From positions 884,336-948,335 of the forward strand of contig NW_006920421.1 of the NCBI RefSeq assembly GCF_000344685.1: a stretch of DNA of 64,000 nucleotides. Reading direction: 5' to 3'. This document shows, piece after piece, positions 10,864-22,405 of this stretch. The translations under genes were made by a program, and so were the position numbers. Each line of letters starts with the position of its first letter. Within the stretch, counting starts at the first letter, position 1. This stretch comes from Gloeophyllum trabeum ATCC 11539. Taxonomy: Eukaryota > Basidiomycota > Agaricomycetes > Gloeophyllales > Gloeophyllaceae. The notes beneath the pieces are model-generated. The model saw only the letters and a program-made list of their open reading frames with translations, was not told the DNA's origin and made no database searches.

Positions 10864-13800
10864 TTACTTCTTGCCTTTCTTGCCCTTTCCGCCGCCGCCG
10901 CCGCCACCTTTGCCCTTCTTTCCCTTCTTCCCTGCACCACCGCCAGTATTACCGGTGTCCTTCTCCTTTTCTTCTTCTTCGCCTCCCTCTCCAGTTGCAG
11001 CAGTCTCTGTCGTAGCAGATGTTGACCTCGACAGATCTGGAGCGGAGGGTACCTCGAGCCCACTGGTTTCAGCAGGAGCTTCGCCGTCCGCAGGAGCAGC
11101 GTCTCCTTCAGGTTTCGGCTGCTCTTCTGAAGCGGAAGGTTCAGCAGGCTTCGCATCCTCGGAGGGAGCAAGCACGTCCGTGGACCCGCCTGCGTTCGCT
11201 TCTTCTACCGGTTTGTTCTCTTCAGGGTTCGCACTACCACCTTCTGGCGGAAGGACTGTGTCCGACGGTTTCGGCGTCGCGGTAATTGTAGATTCTTCTG
11301 CCTTGTTAGACGAACTCCAACCGCCCAGGCCCCAACCAGATGTCCCGGTTCCCCATCCACCGCCCGTACCACCCCCGGGTGCGGCGGCGGCGGCGGCGGC
11401 ACCACTGCCCCACCCACCAGTAGCAGCACCAGTCCCAGAGCTACCCCAGCTACCAAGTCCGGTTCCCCACCCTCTAGCGTCGCCGCCTTTTGCCTTATTG
11501 CCCCAGCCTCCTCCCCAGCCACCGAGAAGGCCGCCGGAAGTCTCTTCCTCTTTCTTCTCGGTACTTGACCCAAGGACGGCATCGAGCAGCCCGGAACTCC
11601 CAGTTGCGGTGTCTAGCAAGGACGAGAACTCATTGTCAAGTGCGTCCTTCTTGGCCTCGCTATCAAGCGGCACAGATTCAGTCAGACCCAGTTCGACGTT
11701 GCTCTCAGCTGCTACAACTTCGGCACTTGTGGGAGCAGCTGCCGCAGGCTCTGGCGCACTGACGCTTGTCTCGAGAGCACCAGGTGGAGCAGGGTCAGAT
11801 GCGTTCTCATCCCTAGTCGGCGTGACCTCCGCAGCCGGCTTAGGCGAAGATGTCGCTGTCGCGGATGCTTGCACCTCTTGGGCTCTCGGACTGGCCGTAG
11901 ATTTCGGAGTGGAAGCCTTCTTCCACGGGGACGCCGAACCCCCTTGACCAGGTGATGAAGCCGCTGATGCCGCTAAATCTCCGCCCTCATTGGCGGGAGT
12001 CCGGTGAGCCGACGCTGGCGGCTTGGGAGACTTTCCTGACGCTGGGCTGAAGTCCTTCTTATCGTTCGTCGGAGTCCGCTGTGCCGACGCCGGGGGCTTC
12101 GGTGACTTCCCGACGTTAGGGCTCAGATGCGTGTTGTCAGCGCTGGGAGTACGTTGCACCGAGGCTGGCGGCTTAGACGACCTGATGCTTGGTGTCCTGG
12201 CGGCCGAAGCGGTAGCAGGAGGCTCGTACGACGCCTCTGCGATGGGTGGCATTTCTTCGACCTTCGGCGGCTCAGTAGGCACATCACTGAAGGTTACGAT
12301 AGGTCCCTGATCTTTGGGAGTATGAGGAGCGGAGGCAAATAACGTGGAATGCGGCTCGTTAGAGGGGAAACCACCAGGGAGAGATGCAAAGAATGCGGTA
12401 CGGGCAGCTGATCCTGGGGGCAAAACAGGACTCTCCGTCTTCTCTGCTGATTGCGAGATCGTCCGTGACAGGTTGGTGTTGATAGCAGCCTCGGCAGGCC
12501 TCGGCGAAGCTTTGGGCGGCGACTCTGCGATAACAGGTGAAGAAGTGACTGCTCCCCATACAGCTGACAGCGTAGCACTGAGACCACCACTTGCCGAGGT
12601 CGACTGACTGGAGCGACGAGATGATCTTGGAGTCTCTTTGGCCTTGCCTTTGTCCATGGATCGTGCTGCTTCACTGCCTACGCTATCGACCTTCTGGACA
12701 GGCCTGGCGCTTTCGACCTCAAACTGGCCAAGGTTTGACGGGGCACGTGAGACTGACGGTTGACGTTCATGGCTAGTGTGGCGGGATAATGTGCCCCGGG
12801 ACGGAGTGCTGCGGGGCACCCCTAAGTACGCCCCGTTAGCGCTCGCAGCTTCAGGAGGCGTAGTTCTGCTGCTCCTGGTCCCGGAGGCGACGGATTCCCT
12901 CGACGCTGAAGGTGAGGCCGAAGCAGACGGTGCCCGGGACAGCACAGTAGCAACATCATCTTCCATATTGTCCGAGCCATCCTCATCTGCACGGTGACCG
13001 CTCTCATTGTAGATAATGGATGCTGGTCCGCTGTTGAACAGGGAACGTTAAGCTCCAAAATCGTCTAGAAGCATGATACTTACTATCTTGTCTTGCCCTG
13101 GATCAGGCCCTGCGTGAGTTTATGTTATTCGGGAAGAAGACAAGGACGCACGTTATCGACCCATTTGATTCTGGCTTTAAACTCGGTCAAGCCGAAATGA
13201 ATCTCGATGCTGAACACGATGGTCCAGTACGTCTTGCCGTTCTTCCCTTGCTTGGGTTGCGCACTTCCAGCCAAGGGCGAGAGGTCTGCTCGGACAATAC
13301 ACAACGTGGAGAATACATCTATAGACCTGCATTAGCACGATGTCCCTCGGTAGTGCTTCTGTCAGAGGAACACGTACCTGAATCGCGCAGGATCCACTTA
13401 GGAACAACATCACCGCCTCGGTAACACCAGATCTCAACCTCAAAGACAGAGAGCGTCGAGAGACTCGTGAGTTCTGTGCAGTACTTTCTGCTGAAGACTG
13501 TTGATTCTTTGACACGCACGCTCTAGAGATTAGAGTAAGTCACAGTTATCTCCAATTGATCAAAATGAGGCATACCCGTGCTAAAATGCAGTCGAACGCA
13601 TCAAGAAGCAATTTGGGGCCGGATGGAAGTTCACACATCCTGTGCTGGCGGGCGACGTGATCCGGGTCGTGAGGATCGAATTCCCGGAGGTACTCAACAC
13701 CGTACATGAACTTGGACATGCGAGCAGAGACGTGGTGGTCACAGTAGAATCCAATGGCACCGTCAGCAACCGCCTTCGATCTATCAACACAGTTTGTTCA

Positions 13801-15433
13801 GTGTGTCGAGAACACTACTATGGCATATACTCACGTTTGGCTGTCGGGTCGGCTGACAGTCACGTTCAGAGGCGCCAATCGTTCTACCAATTGACCGAAG
13901 AGCCACGGGCTTGCCGCAAAACCGCCCACGAGCCAAACAGACTGGCAGAGAGAGGTGAATCATTACCTAGCCGCATTTAACACCTGAATGCACGGACCTT
14001 GACTACTCCGGTAGAAGCCTGCATTTGGGACTTGATGGCCTGCACAGCCGCCTCTATCGACGGTTCAAATAGCCGAGCTACCTCCTCCCTTCGTACGGGC
14101 GATTAGATACTGCAAATCCATCAAGGACGGTAAACTCACCCGCTCAGCTTCAGCTGACCTCCTCGTATGCCGACTGATAAGTCCTTGTCGAGAGGAGAGC
14201 CAAACGGAATGAATTGAGTATCTTTCTTGTCTCTGAACAGTCTCTTGGTTGTCTCGTCGAAACGGCGAGTGATATGGTCCAAAGAGTCTGGGGTGCCATA
14301 TTTCGAGTTCTTCAGTTTCTCTAAGCAGAAAGTTAATATACTTTCGCCTGAGGAAGGCGTGTTCGGAAATTACCTTCGAGGAAGGCTCTCGCTCGTCGAC
14401 TAACAAATACGGAGCCCGCGAAGATACCTATCGACTGATATAAGTGATCTCCTCTGCGGCTGCGTCGGTACTAACTTACAGTCTGGTGGGGCTATCTCCT
14501 CGATCACCAGCGGAGATGTACCACGTATCGCATATGAACTGATGTCCAGTGTCCCACCTCCTGCATCCGCTACTATGAAACCATGTCCTGATGGATCCTA
14601 TATTGCATGACGTCAACTACCTCTCCCTTCGAGCTGCCACACAGGGAAATCACGCACCGACAGGACATCGGCAGCCAATCCGTTCAGGACGCATGCGTGC
14701 AAACTAGCTTCACCCTCCGTCACGAACCGTATGCGCGCCTTTCCTTCGTCCGTATCTGGAATCAATCCGCCGTATATGGCTGCGCGCCGCATCTTCGTCT
14801 GCTGAGCGCCTTCCCAGCCATTCGGATGACTGAGGACGAACTGAATGTCGTGCTTGACGTTTCGCCAGAGCGCAGGGCCGTTTGCATGGGTGTCCTCGAT
14901 AAAGCTCCGCGTACAGCGGAACAAATAACCCAGGAAGTCACCGAAGACCTCAACGGGTGTTTTCTTGTTGGGTAGAGGACTTAGCCGCATGCCGTTCATC
15001 TGCAGCTTCATGGTCTTCGGACGTAATCGTAACTTGAACCTGCGCGATTTAAGTTATCATAGACGTGCAATGTCTGTTCATTCTTACAGTTCGGCTTTCG
15101 TCCACCCTTCATCCTCTGCCTGCGCTTCGACAGATGCACCTTCTGCCTCGGCTCCGGCAGCCATCATCTTGCCCTCTCTATCATAGTATATGATCGAGGG
15201 GATCTTGGAATTGCCGGCCACATGTTCTTGACCGGGGAATCTGCATATATGTCGCGTTGGACCAGCCTGCCTCATGCAATATGTGATAAACCATACCTCG
15301 TTACCCCATGTATCTTGGGAACCTCGCCTGGCTCGAGGATCGCATATGACACGCCGCTGAATGTTGTTCCCACATCGAGTGCTATGGCTAAGGAACGGCT
15401 AGTGCCTCTGTAGGGTTTTCTGGTGTCTGACAT
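10864..15433 (-). CDS. Hsp70-like ATPase fused to a long disordered WG-rich tail
   Basis: The minus-strand gene starts at 15431-15433 (MSDTRKPYRG). LDVGTTFSGVSYA is the phosphate-1 loop of the actin/Hsp70 ATPase fold; ADAGGGTLDISSYA (about 14545) is phosphate-2 and VWLVGGFAASPWLF (about 13900) the adenosine motif. Exons follow the HSPA12-like pattern of basidiomycetes, about 590 residues. The domain end (RIKWVDN at 13153, then a 26-nt exon, then YGPASIIYNESGH) stays in frame through two introns into an uninterrupted 700-codon frame that ends at TAA 10864-10866. The tail is rich in Ser, Pro and Ala, carries three 25-residue repeats (KPPAS..RTP), eight Trp within 11317-11516, mostly as WG, and ends in a Gly/Lys run (GKKGKKGKGG). 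Hsp70-like ATPases bind client proteins; the tail's role is unknown. A wrongly joined second gene is the alternative, but no promoter or stop separates the parts. Confidence 0.75.
11950..12174 (-). repeat. three 75-bp coding tandem repeats
   Basis: Starting at 12174, 12099 and 12024 (minus strand), the frame repeats every 75 bp: KPPAS, then VQRTP, AQRTP or AHRTP, then a variable acidic/polar part, then (in two copies) GKSP. The copies are diverged at the DNA level, so this is an old expansion. The SP and TP steps are potential proline-directed phosphorylation sites. Confidence 0.8.
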
Positions 15434-15878
15434 CGCTTTGGTGTGGTACCGCTGGCCACACTAGGGTTGGTGCTAGAGACGTATGCGGAGAAGAGGAAAG
15501 GTGATAAAGAGGCGAGAAGGTGATATATATGCGTATCGCTGGTGTATTCGGTCGATGCAAAATGATAGACACGAGGCTGCCATTTCTTTCAATCCTCATC
15601 TGGCCAGGCCATTGTTCGGGAAGGCTGTCTTCGCGGAGAAGCAAATGCCTTCCCAAGCATATCCATAGAAAGCGACATCAGATGCAGCAGGCAGGGGGAC
15701 GCAGGACGGCATACAGGCACGCGTTTGCAGCGAGGACGCCGCGTGCAGATCCACCGGACCTTGTTTAGGGAGTCTCTGTGCATTACAGGCCTCTGCCGCA
15801 CTACACGACGAGGGCAGAAATAAAAATCAAGATCCGTCATTATGTACCGTCTAGGTTATCGCTACAAATCTGCCGACT
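15434..15878. promoter_or_regulatory. shared promoter between divergent Hsp70-like and coiled-coil genes
   Basis: The 445 bp between the two start codons must contain both promoters. No TATA box or heat-shock element could be defined with confidence. Confidence 0.4.
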
Positions 15879-17480
15879 ATGTTCCCAGCAGACGCCAATC
15901 CCGGTCCTGGAGACCCTTTCCTGCCTTCCGTCGAATATTGGCAATTTCGTAACCCCTCCTTGCATCGGCAAAATCGCACCGTCGGGCAAGCTGAGGCCTT
16001 TACTAGACGACAGAGGTCTGTTCGCGGGAGGAGCGAACAGCCCACCGCTGATCCCGTCAACAAACTGACTCGTGAGTGCGCATCCCTCCGTCTCAAATTG
16101 GCGACCGAGCGCCGGCATTATTGCGCGTCTCAAACCCCGATCAGCGACCGGAACGTCGTGGGCATGGCTTATGAGCTCGACCTGGCCAAAGATGAGGTGG
16201 GACGGCTGCGGGTGCAGGTCGTGACACTGGAGGAGCGCTGCGGGAGACTCGAAAAGACGCTGCAGGAGATGAGGGAGATGGTGAGGGCGAGAGATAAAGA
16301 ACTTGACAGGCTGAAGAAGGAGCGGGACAGGCTGCTCATCGATCGGACTCAATCGCCCGCCATCGCCCACAATTTGAAACATGGACGAGCTGGCAAGACG
16401 CACAACGACAAGCAGGGATCAAAACACTCGATAGACGAGGATAGAGCCAGCCTGCGATACTCCAGGCAAATACAAGACGTTCATGGGCTGGATCTGCTGT
16501 CCATGTCGCCTACCAGTCTGGCGTTCGAAGAACAACGCGCCCGGCTGCAAAGCGCAGAGACGTTCATGACGAAGACTGATGCCTGGTCGGGCGCTCAGGT
16601 CATCCAGGCCGTGCAGGATCTCAATTCTGAGGTGCTGCAATACGCTGCATCCGCTGCAGAGCTGTGTCTAGCCGACTATTCTGCTAAGCCGCCGCCTGCC
16701 AAGTGCAGAGAGGCTACCATCGCCACTGCCTCCCGTCTAGGAGAAGGGCTGGCGCGCGTCCTGTCCACTCGGAATCATTCACAAGACCCCATCCTCGTGC
16801 AGTTCGCACTGCAAGCTGCCGTTATAGTCTGCACAGCACGCTGTTTCTCTTCCTTTTGCGTCGGACTGCCATTAAAGCCCGATGCCTTTTTTGCTCAAAT
16901 ATATCTGCAGATACGATCCTGCGGTGAGTTACACTCTGGCTATGCGTACACCTCACTAAGTTATACGTTCTCAGAACCTCAGCCTGTGTCTTCACGATGG
17001 CGCGCTCTGACTCACAGATACATCCACGTTCTGCACCCTCGCCTGGAAGAACAAGCGGTAGAAGAGCTTGTGGACGTAATATTCCAGTTGTGTGCAGACA
17101 TCATGACTGCCGGCAAATGTTCCGTGTCTGTGTCCTCAAAGGAGGCACTGAAAAACCGCTTCGCCCCGCAGATCCGCAGAATCGTGCAGGCGGCGTGCAA
17201 GTTGGCACGGGTCACTAAAGAGGAGATCATGTCGACCAACTTCGAGTTCCTCACGGTCGACCCTGGGAGGCCGTACGACGCCGAGGACATGATCGACTCG
17301 TTCGCGGAGTACGGCGCGCCTACGCGAGGCAGAGTACTGTGTACGACAGAGCTTGGGGTGAGATGCACTACCGTCCGGAGGGCTAACGAGGGTGGCAAGG
17401 CCGTTGAGGCGAGGAAGATGCTGCTGAAACCCAGAGCCATATTTGACTCGGTAATACAGGTGCTAGGTACGGAAGGGTGA
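15879..17480 (+). CDS. coiled-coil protein of an uncharacterised agaricomycete family
   Basis: The frame starts MFPADANPGPGDPFLPS and runs to TGA at 17478-17480. Residues about 95-155 are a strongly charged coiled coil (KDEVGRLRVQVVTLEERCGR and following). After a linker comes a helical domain beginning DAWSGAQVIQAVQDLNSE, a motif I know from hypothetical proteins of many agaricomycetes, and a second helical part near the C-terminus. A 51-bp stretch at 16924-16974 starts GTGAGT and ends TCAG and has no stop; it is most likely an intron that happens to be a multiple of three, so the true protein would be about 516 rather than 533 residues. No catalytic motif is seen, and function is unknown. 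Confidence 0.75.
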   Translation: MFPADANPGPGDPFLPSVEYWQFRNPSLHRQNRTVGQAEAFTRRQRSVRGRSEQPTADPVNKLTRECASLRLKLATERRHYCASQTPISDRNVVGMAYELDLAKDEVGRLRVQVVTLEERCGRLEKTLQEMREMVRARDKELDRLKKERDRLLIDRTQSPAIAHNLKHGRAGKTHNDKQGSKHSIDEDRASLRYSRQIQDVHGLDLLSMSPTSLAFEEQRARLQSAETFMTKTDAWSGAQVIQAVQDLNSEVLQYAASAAELCLADYSAKPPPAKCREATIATASRLGEGLARVLSTRNHSQDPILVQFALQAAVIVCTARCFSSFCVGLPLKPDAFFAQIYLQIRSCGELHSGYAYTSLSYTFSEPQPVSSRWRALTHRYIHVLHPRLEEQAVEELVDVIFQLCADIMTAGKCSVSVSSKEALKNRFAPQIRRIVQAACKLARVTKEEIMSTNFEFLTVDPGRPYDAEDMIDSFAEYGAPTRGRVLCTTELGVRCTTVRRANEGGKAVEARKMLLKPRAIFDSVIQVLGTEG

Positions 17481-19068
17481 TCGGTCGCGGCTCGATGCAT
17501 TACATACCTTTCTTATGGATCCAGAGACAGTGATAGTATGGCAGGTCTGTACGATATTTGGTCTGTTTGTATGAAGAATAATTTAATGTAACTATTGACG
17601 AGGCAGATAAGCCGTCGTGCGCGACAGTACAACGGTGGCTTGCTTGGAAGACATCATCATGACTCGAGCTTGACGCGTTCCAACTGCGTTCTCGCTGCCT
17701 CGGTCTTCGTATTTCCTATCTGAGCGGAGTATTGGAGGTATATTTGGGTTTTGGAAATGCACGGAAGATCTCAGGCAGACTGGGCCGGCGATCTATGTCG
17801 TACTCAGGGGTGGTCGATTCAAGTTCTTCCTGCTGGGGAATAAACCGGCCGTCCCTTCTAAGACCACGTGGCCGTGTTAACTTCCGAGATGTGGCATGCC
17901 GATGTGGCAATAGCTTGGTATGTAGCAGCTGCTCAGATATCTGCTCTATTTTGTTGACACTCCAGGTCATTTCTAGTTGTGTCATATGGAGCCCGAACTG
18001 AAGACCTTAGGCTCTACTCCCATTCCGGCTGGCTTTTACGAACGCGCTGTCAGGGTCACCGGTCGACTTTCAACCTGGTTGCCCCTGAACTACTGACGAG
18101 CTGGCCTGGAGGTGGGATGAAGCGCAGTGAGATGAAGCGTATGGCTTCTGTGCTATGCCGTCATGGCTTTGTTTTCCCACCGGCACTGACATGGGTATCA
18201 GCGAGGTAATGCAATATGAAGGTTCTCGCTGATTCATTCAGAACACCCACGGCCTTATCCGCACTCATGATGCGCGCAGAACAATCGAGGGTATTATATC
18301 ACTGCAGGAAAGGGGAGTTGCCGGTCAGACCGCTATGAACATAACATAACTCCGGGGCTCATTAACCGGCCATCATGTGCGACTGCGAGACAGATTCCAT
18401 TGTATCTGGCAGCTTGGTCCTCGTCCTACGGCTCTACTCCCCGTCCTATGTGCTGTCTTTCCAAAAGGTGGGCACCCGTGCCCCCCTTTCCTGGGTCACC
18501 GCTCATCCGACGACTTACGCTCTCCGGTGCCCCCCACGCCCACAAATATACCTCGGTAGCTGTCTGATATCTCATGATGCTTACCAAGGCCTCATTAAAA
18601 TGCGAGGGTATCGTGGTGACGGCGTTCATCCATACAATCTCAATGGCGCCCCATGACCACCGAAGGCTGAGTTTATCACTTTCCCCCACCCACCCGCTCA
18701 CCCAGTTTGTTCCATTAGCCGATAACCTTCCGCGCAAATGTCAGTTTGAGTTATGCGTAGCGTCGCTGGCGATGGTACGAAGATTACAGATCAAGTCAGA
18801 GAACGGTCACGAAAGATTTCAGACACGGCCTGACAAATACCGGATATCCATGCCCCATATGCCCATATATTTCACAGCTTGTGCATCTTATTCGCGGTCG
18901 TCGAAGAGATCAAGAAGATATTTTAGACATAATACGAATACCAAGATTCCTATAAAAGGTGCGCAGCCTCCAATACGACGTCGTCACAGGAATCATATAG
19001 CCTTAAGAACGGCTCGACCAAGAGGTAATTATCGGCAAAAGAATACACCCGGCGTGTATAAAAGCGGT
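17481..19068. other. intergenic, no gene recognised
   Basis: About 1.6 kb between two converging genes. Frames up to about 90 codons exist on both strands but none shows a domain, signal peptide or credible intron structure. The 231-codon plus-strand frame at 18574-19269 overlaps the F-box gene antisense and has no recognisable features. Confidence 0.45.
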
Positions 19069-20532
19069 CTATTGCTCGTCCAAGTCCTCGTCACTGCTCG
19101 CGTCTATCTCATAAGAAACCGCCTCCTCGTCCTCCTCCGTGAAATACGACACGCGGACGTGCGGGCACCCTTCGAGTTTCTGCGTGTACACATCCCTGTC
19201 GTCCATCGCGATTACAAAGTGCCGTATGGGATGGCCTATGCTTTCCCTGTATTCTTTGAAGCCCCATAACTCAGCCCCATCCAGGCCGGTCGACTTGAAC
19301 CATTGGAGGCGGGGGAGGACTATGTCCTCGTCCGGGGAAGGGGGCGGCTCGAGGTCGTACACCGTGACTGTGGAACGTGCGTCGTCGCTGTCGCTATCGT
19401 ACTCTCCTCCTCGGAGCTCCCCGAATAGAGCGTCATTGACCCGCCGGAAATTAACTTCGAGCCCGGTCAGGTTCGGCACCGAAAGCAAGAGCCTGCGCCA
19501 CGTCTCTGCAGTGCAATCGAGGGCCGTGATGTGCAGCGACCGGAGATTACCGAATGCAGGTGCGTCAGGCTTGCTGATATGGTTGACGAAGGTGTTGTAA
19601 TCCTCCTCGTCCTCGTCCAATTCGAGATGCAGGTGACGAAGGCGGGGAAGGCTTAAGTGATCGAGCAACCGACATAAATAGCCGGACTCCATGCATTCTA
19701 AAGAGAGCTCGCGCAGCCAAGGTAGGGGTATCGGCTCGGCGTCCCAGGTACCGCTCGACTGGGGTCCGGAGTAGTTCAGGCGTAGCTTCTCGAGCTCCGG
19801 CGAGGCGCGCAGGATGCGGGTCCATACCTGGTACGTGGGGCGCACATCCTCGGCATGCGTGGCGAACTGCAGCTTCTTCAGTCTACGAAGATAAGGGGTG
19901 CGGTCCCAAACTAGGTTGACGCCAATAAAAGACACGTTCCGCAGCCGGGGCAGGAACTCGTCGAAGATGGTTACCGGGAGTAGTGATATGGATGACGCGA
20001 GGGTCTGTTCCGAGCGCCACTTCTGGATGTGGTACAGCTCGAGCGTCTCGAGCGCCGGCGCGGGCCCGCAGGACGAGGTCAGCGTCCTCGCCCACGCCTT
20101 ACAGGTCTGATCGCGCACTTTGAGGATGAACGTGCGCCACCGCGCGACGTGGGGCGAGATGATGTCGAAGACGTCGCAGAACTCGCCCCGCGAGAGGGTC
20201 ACACCAGGGACGTGCTCCTCAGCGGCCGCAGAGTCGACGACGATGTCGAGCAGGCGCTTCTTCGCGCGGCGCAGATACTCCCGCGCCTGCGCGAGGTCCT
20301 TGACTTTGGCGAGACGTATGCACGTCCAGAGCTCCGCAGTGCTGATAGCTACTTCCCTCCACTGATGGCAAACATGGGAGACGAGGACTTCGAAGCGCGC
20401 GCGGCCGAACTTCCTGATATGATACTCGTCAATGTCGTCATTAAAGCCTGCGACGAAAACGCGACGCAGCAGTTCGACTGGGAGCTTGGCCATGGGTGGC
20501 GGCGGCGCCTGTGGAGACCCGCTCGTAGCCAT
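19069..20532 (-). CDS. F-box-like protein with leucine-rich repeats
   Basis: A single-exon minus-strand gene of 487 residues. Near the N-terminus MAKLPVELLRRVFVAGF followed by VSHVCHQWREVAISTAELWT is the F-box-like motif (LPxELL..IF, then CxxWRxIA...LW) found in the very large agaricomycete F-box families. The middle shows repeated leucine-rich segments (LPRLRNVSFIGV, LPWLRELSLECM, LPRLRHLHLELD, FGNLRSLHITAL), i.e. an irregular LRR domain. The C-terminus is acidic. Such proteins serve as substrate adaptors of SCF ubiquitin ligases; the target here is unknown. The start at 20532 is in frame just before the motif; MAKLPVELL, 13 codons later, is an alternative. Confidence 0.85.
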   Translation of the reverse strand: MATSGSPQAPPPPMAKLPVELLRRVFVAGFNDDIDEYHIRKFGRARFEVLVSHVCHQWREVAISTAELWTCIRLAKVKDLAQAREYLRRAKKRLLDIVVDSAAAEEHVPGVTLSRGEFCDVFDIISPHVARWRTFILKVRDQTCKAWARTLTSSCGPAPALETLELYHIQKWRSEQTLASSISLLPVTIFDEFLPRLRNVSFIGVNLVWDRTPYLRRLKKLQFATHAEDVRPTYQVWTRILRASPELEKLRLNYSGPQSSGTWDAEPIPLPWLRELSLECMESGYLCRLLDHLSLPRLRHLHLELDEDEEDYNTFVNHISKPDAPAFGNLRSLHITALDCTAETWRRLLLSVPNLTGLEVNFRRVNDALFGELRGGEYDSDSDDARSTVTVYDLEPPPSPDEDIVLPRLQWFKSTGLDGAELWGFKEYRESIGHPIRHFVIAMDDRDVYTQKLEGCPHVRVSYFTEEDEEAVSYEIDASSDEDLDEQ

Positions 20533-21360
20533 TGCCAGCGCTGGACGGTGGTTAAGCGTCTAATTCTGTACGACGCAGACTGCCCGTGATATACTTGCCT
20601 GTTTGCCAAAGTACCGAACGCCAAGGACTTCGTTGTCTTCTTGAGGACTGCGCGTGAGCTGATAGTGTCAATTAGCATCGCAGAATACGCGTCTTTGGGT
20701 ACAGAACTGTGGGGACGTACTAGAAGCAGGGAGCCCAGCTTGCGATGGATGATTGCGGTTGATTGCGGGCGGGATGAAGCAGGCGGCTGATTTGTAGGAG
20801 GCCGTTCCGCTGGGCTCAGTCAGCGGTGCGCTGGAGGAAGCGCACTATAATTGGAGCCGGGCCTGACAAGGTACGCGCGAGCTTTAATCATTCAAGGCGA
20901 GGGCAGCTATCTGCTTTGGGGATCCATGACGACTTTACCAACCAGCCGCAACTGGGCTAATATAGCTTAAGATCACGTGTGCCTCAATTAATCGCAGTGA
21001 TTACGTTAGGAGCTTCGAAGACACCGACCGGTCAGCGAGGAACAAGCCACCGCCACCGCCAGCGCAATTGCCTCGAGGCCTGCAGAACAGAAGCAAATGC
21101 AAGCGGAGCATGGCCGTGAGCAATGTTCTTGTTCTTCGACAACGGAAGCAAAACACAGCCCAGCCCAGATCTTCACAAGATCTTTGTCATGATCGCGTCC
21201 TCCTCGGGGCCGCCGGAGTTATAAATAACGCTCACACTTCATTTCCCATCATACAAAGTGCATCCAATCGAGATTCTGTTTGAAAACGGTACGTTACAGA
21301 CATCCAAGCTCAATCAAAGTCAAAGAAATTTTCGGGAAATGGAAAAGCGGGACGGTATCT
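20533..21360. other. intergenic, no gene recognised
   Basis: About 830 bp between the F-box start and the 3' end of the GH16 gene, holding the F-box promoter. A TTATAAATA near 21219-21227 on the plus strand has no gene downstream. Confidence 0.45.
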
Positions 21361-22405
21361 TCAATCAGTCAATTTAGTCATCTTGACATTCCGGACCTTG
21401 AAGGTGGTGGTACCGGTGGGGCCAGGCGACCCCGAGCTGCCTTCCATCTGGACAAAGGTGAGTAAAGTCGAGAGGGGGAAATCAGGGCCAGTCGTACCTG
21501 CAAATCAATGATGCTGGACGACGTGCGAGGTGGTAAGCGAATAATCCATCAGTCTAAACTACTTACAGATTCATAGCCTTTCCCCGCAGCGGTGTGCGTA
21601 GCCTGGAGCTTGTTGTCCAAGTAATACGAGATGCCCAGATCCTTACTATTCCCCGGGATGGTCCTCAGGACCGCCTTCGCGGCGTGATAGTTCCCGTCCG
21701 TCGGCCAGTCTACGATCTTGCTCGCAACCTGCCTGGACGTATCGAACGTGTTGAACCATAACTTCGCGTTGCCTACCACCCACATGCCCACATCAGCACG
21801 ACCTCCCCTTCAAATTACCACACCGCACTTACCCTTCCATTCCGCGATATCCGACTCGGGCGGCCAGCCGCTCGCCGCGTTCAGCCAGAACGCGGGCCAG
21901 GTGCCCTTGGCCGTCGGCGAGACGAACTCGCCCTCGACCTGGTACCCCACCGCGCTCGACCCGTCGACGTTCACCTGCTCCTTCGCGTAGATCGTGCCCG
22001 AGTGGTACTTGATCCCCGACTTGGAGTCGCCCGAGTACGGCTGCGCGGTCAGCGTGAGCACGCCCACGGACGCGCTGACGTGGTCCGCGGTGGCGACCAT
22101 GCGCGCGGCTGGTGCAGGATTAATATTACCGTCAGCGGGTAGATAAAGGGGAGCAGAAAGGTATCACCTCCGTTGTGGGTGTCACCCCACGGGTAGTTGT
22201 AGTTCCAGTATTTCTCGAGGTTCGCGGTGTTGTCGAACGACGAGGTCGGGATGGTGACAACGTCTGCGCTGACGGACGCAGCCAAGAGGACACTACCGAT
22301 GGCCGCGAGACCAACGCTGGCGGTGATCGTCGAGAGTTCTACCTTGCAGATTTTCCAGCGGAGGGGGCTAAAATGTGTCGAGTACACTGGAGAGCCATGC
22401 CCCAA
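21361..22405 (-). CDS. GH16-family glycoside hydrolase, secreted
   Basis: Minus-strand gene with at least three introns, ending at TGA 21361-21363. The first exon carries a hydrophobic signal segment (VGLAAIGSVLLAASVSA) and SSFDNTANLEKYWNYNYPWG. The next exon has the GH16 core: SGIKYHSGTIYAKEQ, GTWPAFWLN and the catalytic motif ESDIAE (ExDxxE, nucleophile and acid/base glutamates). It continues with NAKLWFNTF and GISYYLDNK after an intron near 21770-21830. The protein would be about 290 residues, typical of fungal GH16 enzymes acting on beta-1,3(4)-glucans or cell-wall glucan cross-links. The 5' end is uncertain: the ATG at 22405 gives 20 extra residues before the hydrophobic segment. The last splice is also ambiguous; joining YES directly to MEGSSGSPG keeps the frame with an intron of about 110 bp. 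Confidence 0.8.

Noticed and set aside
10856..11947. 363-codon plus-strand open frame rich in Pro and Ser.
   Set aside because: It is antisense to the Gly/Ser-rich tail of the Hsp70-like gene and results from its biased composition.
18574..19269. 231-codon plus-strand open frame with basic composition.
   Set aside because: It overlaps the F-box gene antisense, shows no domain and has a composition typical of chance frames.
21219..21227. TATA-like TTATAAATA on the plus strand.
   Set aside because: No plus-strand gene lies downstream; the next gene is on the minus strand.
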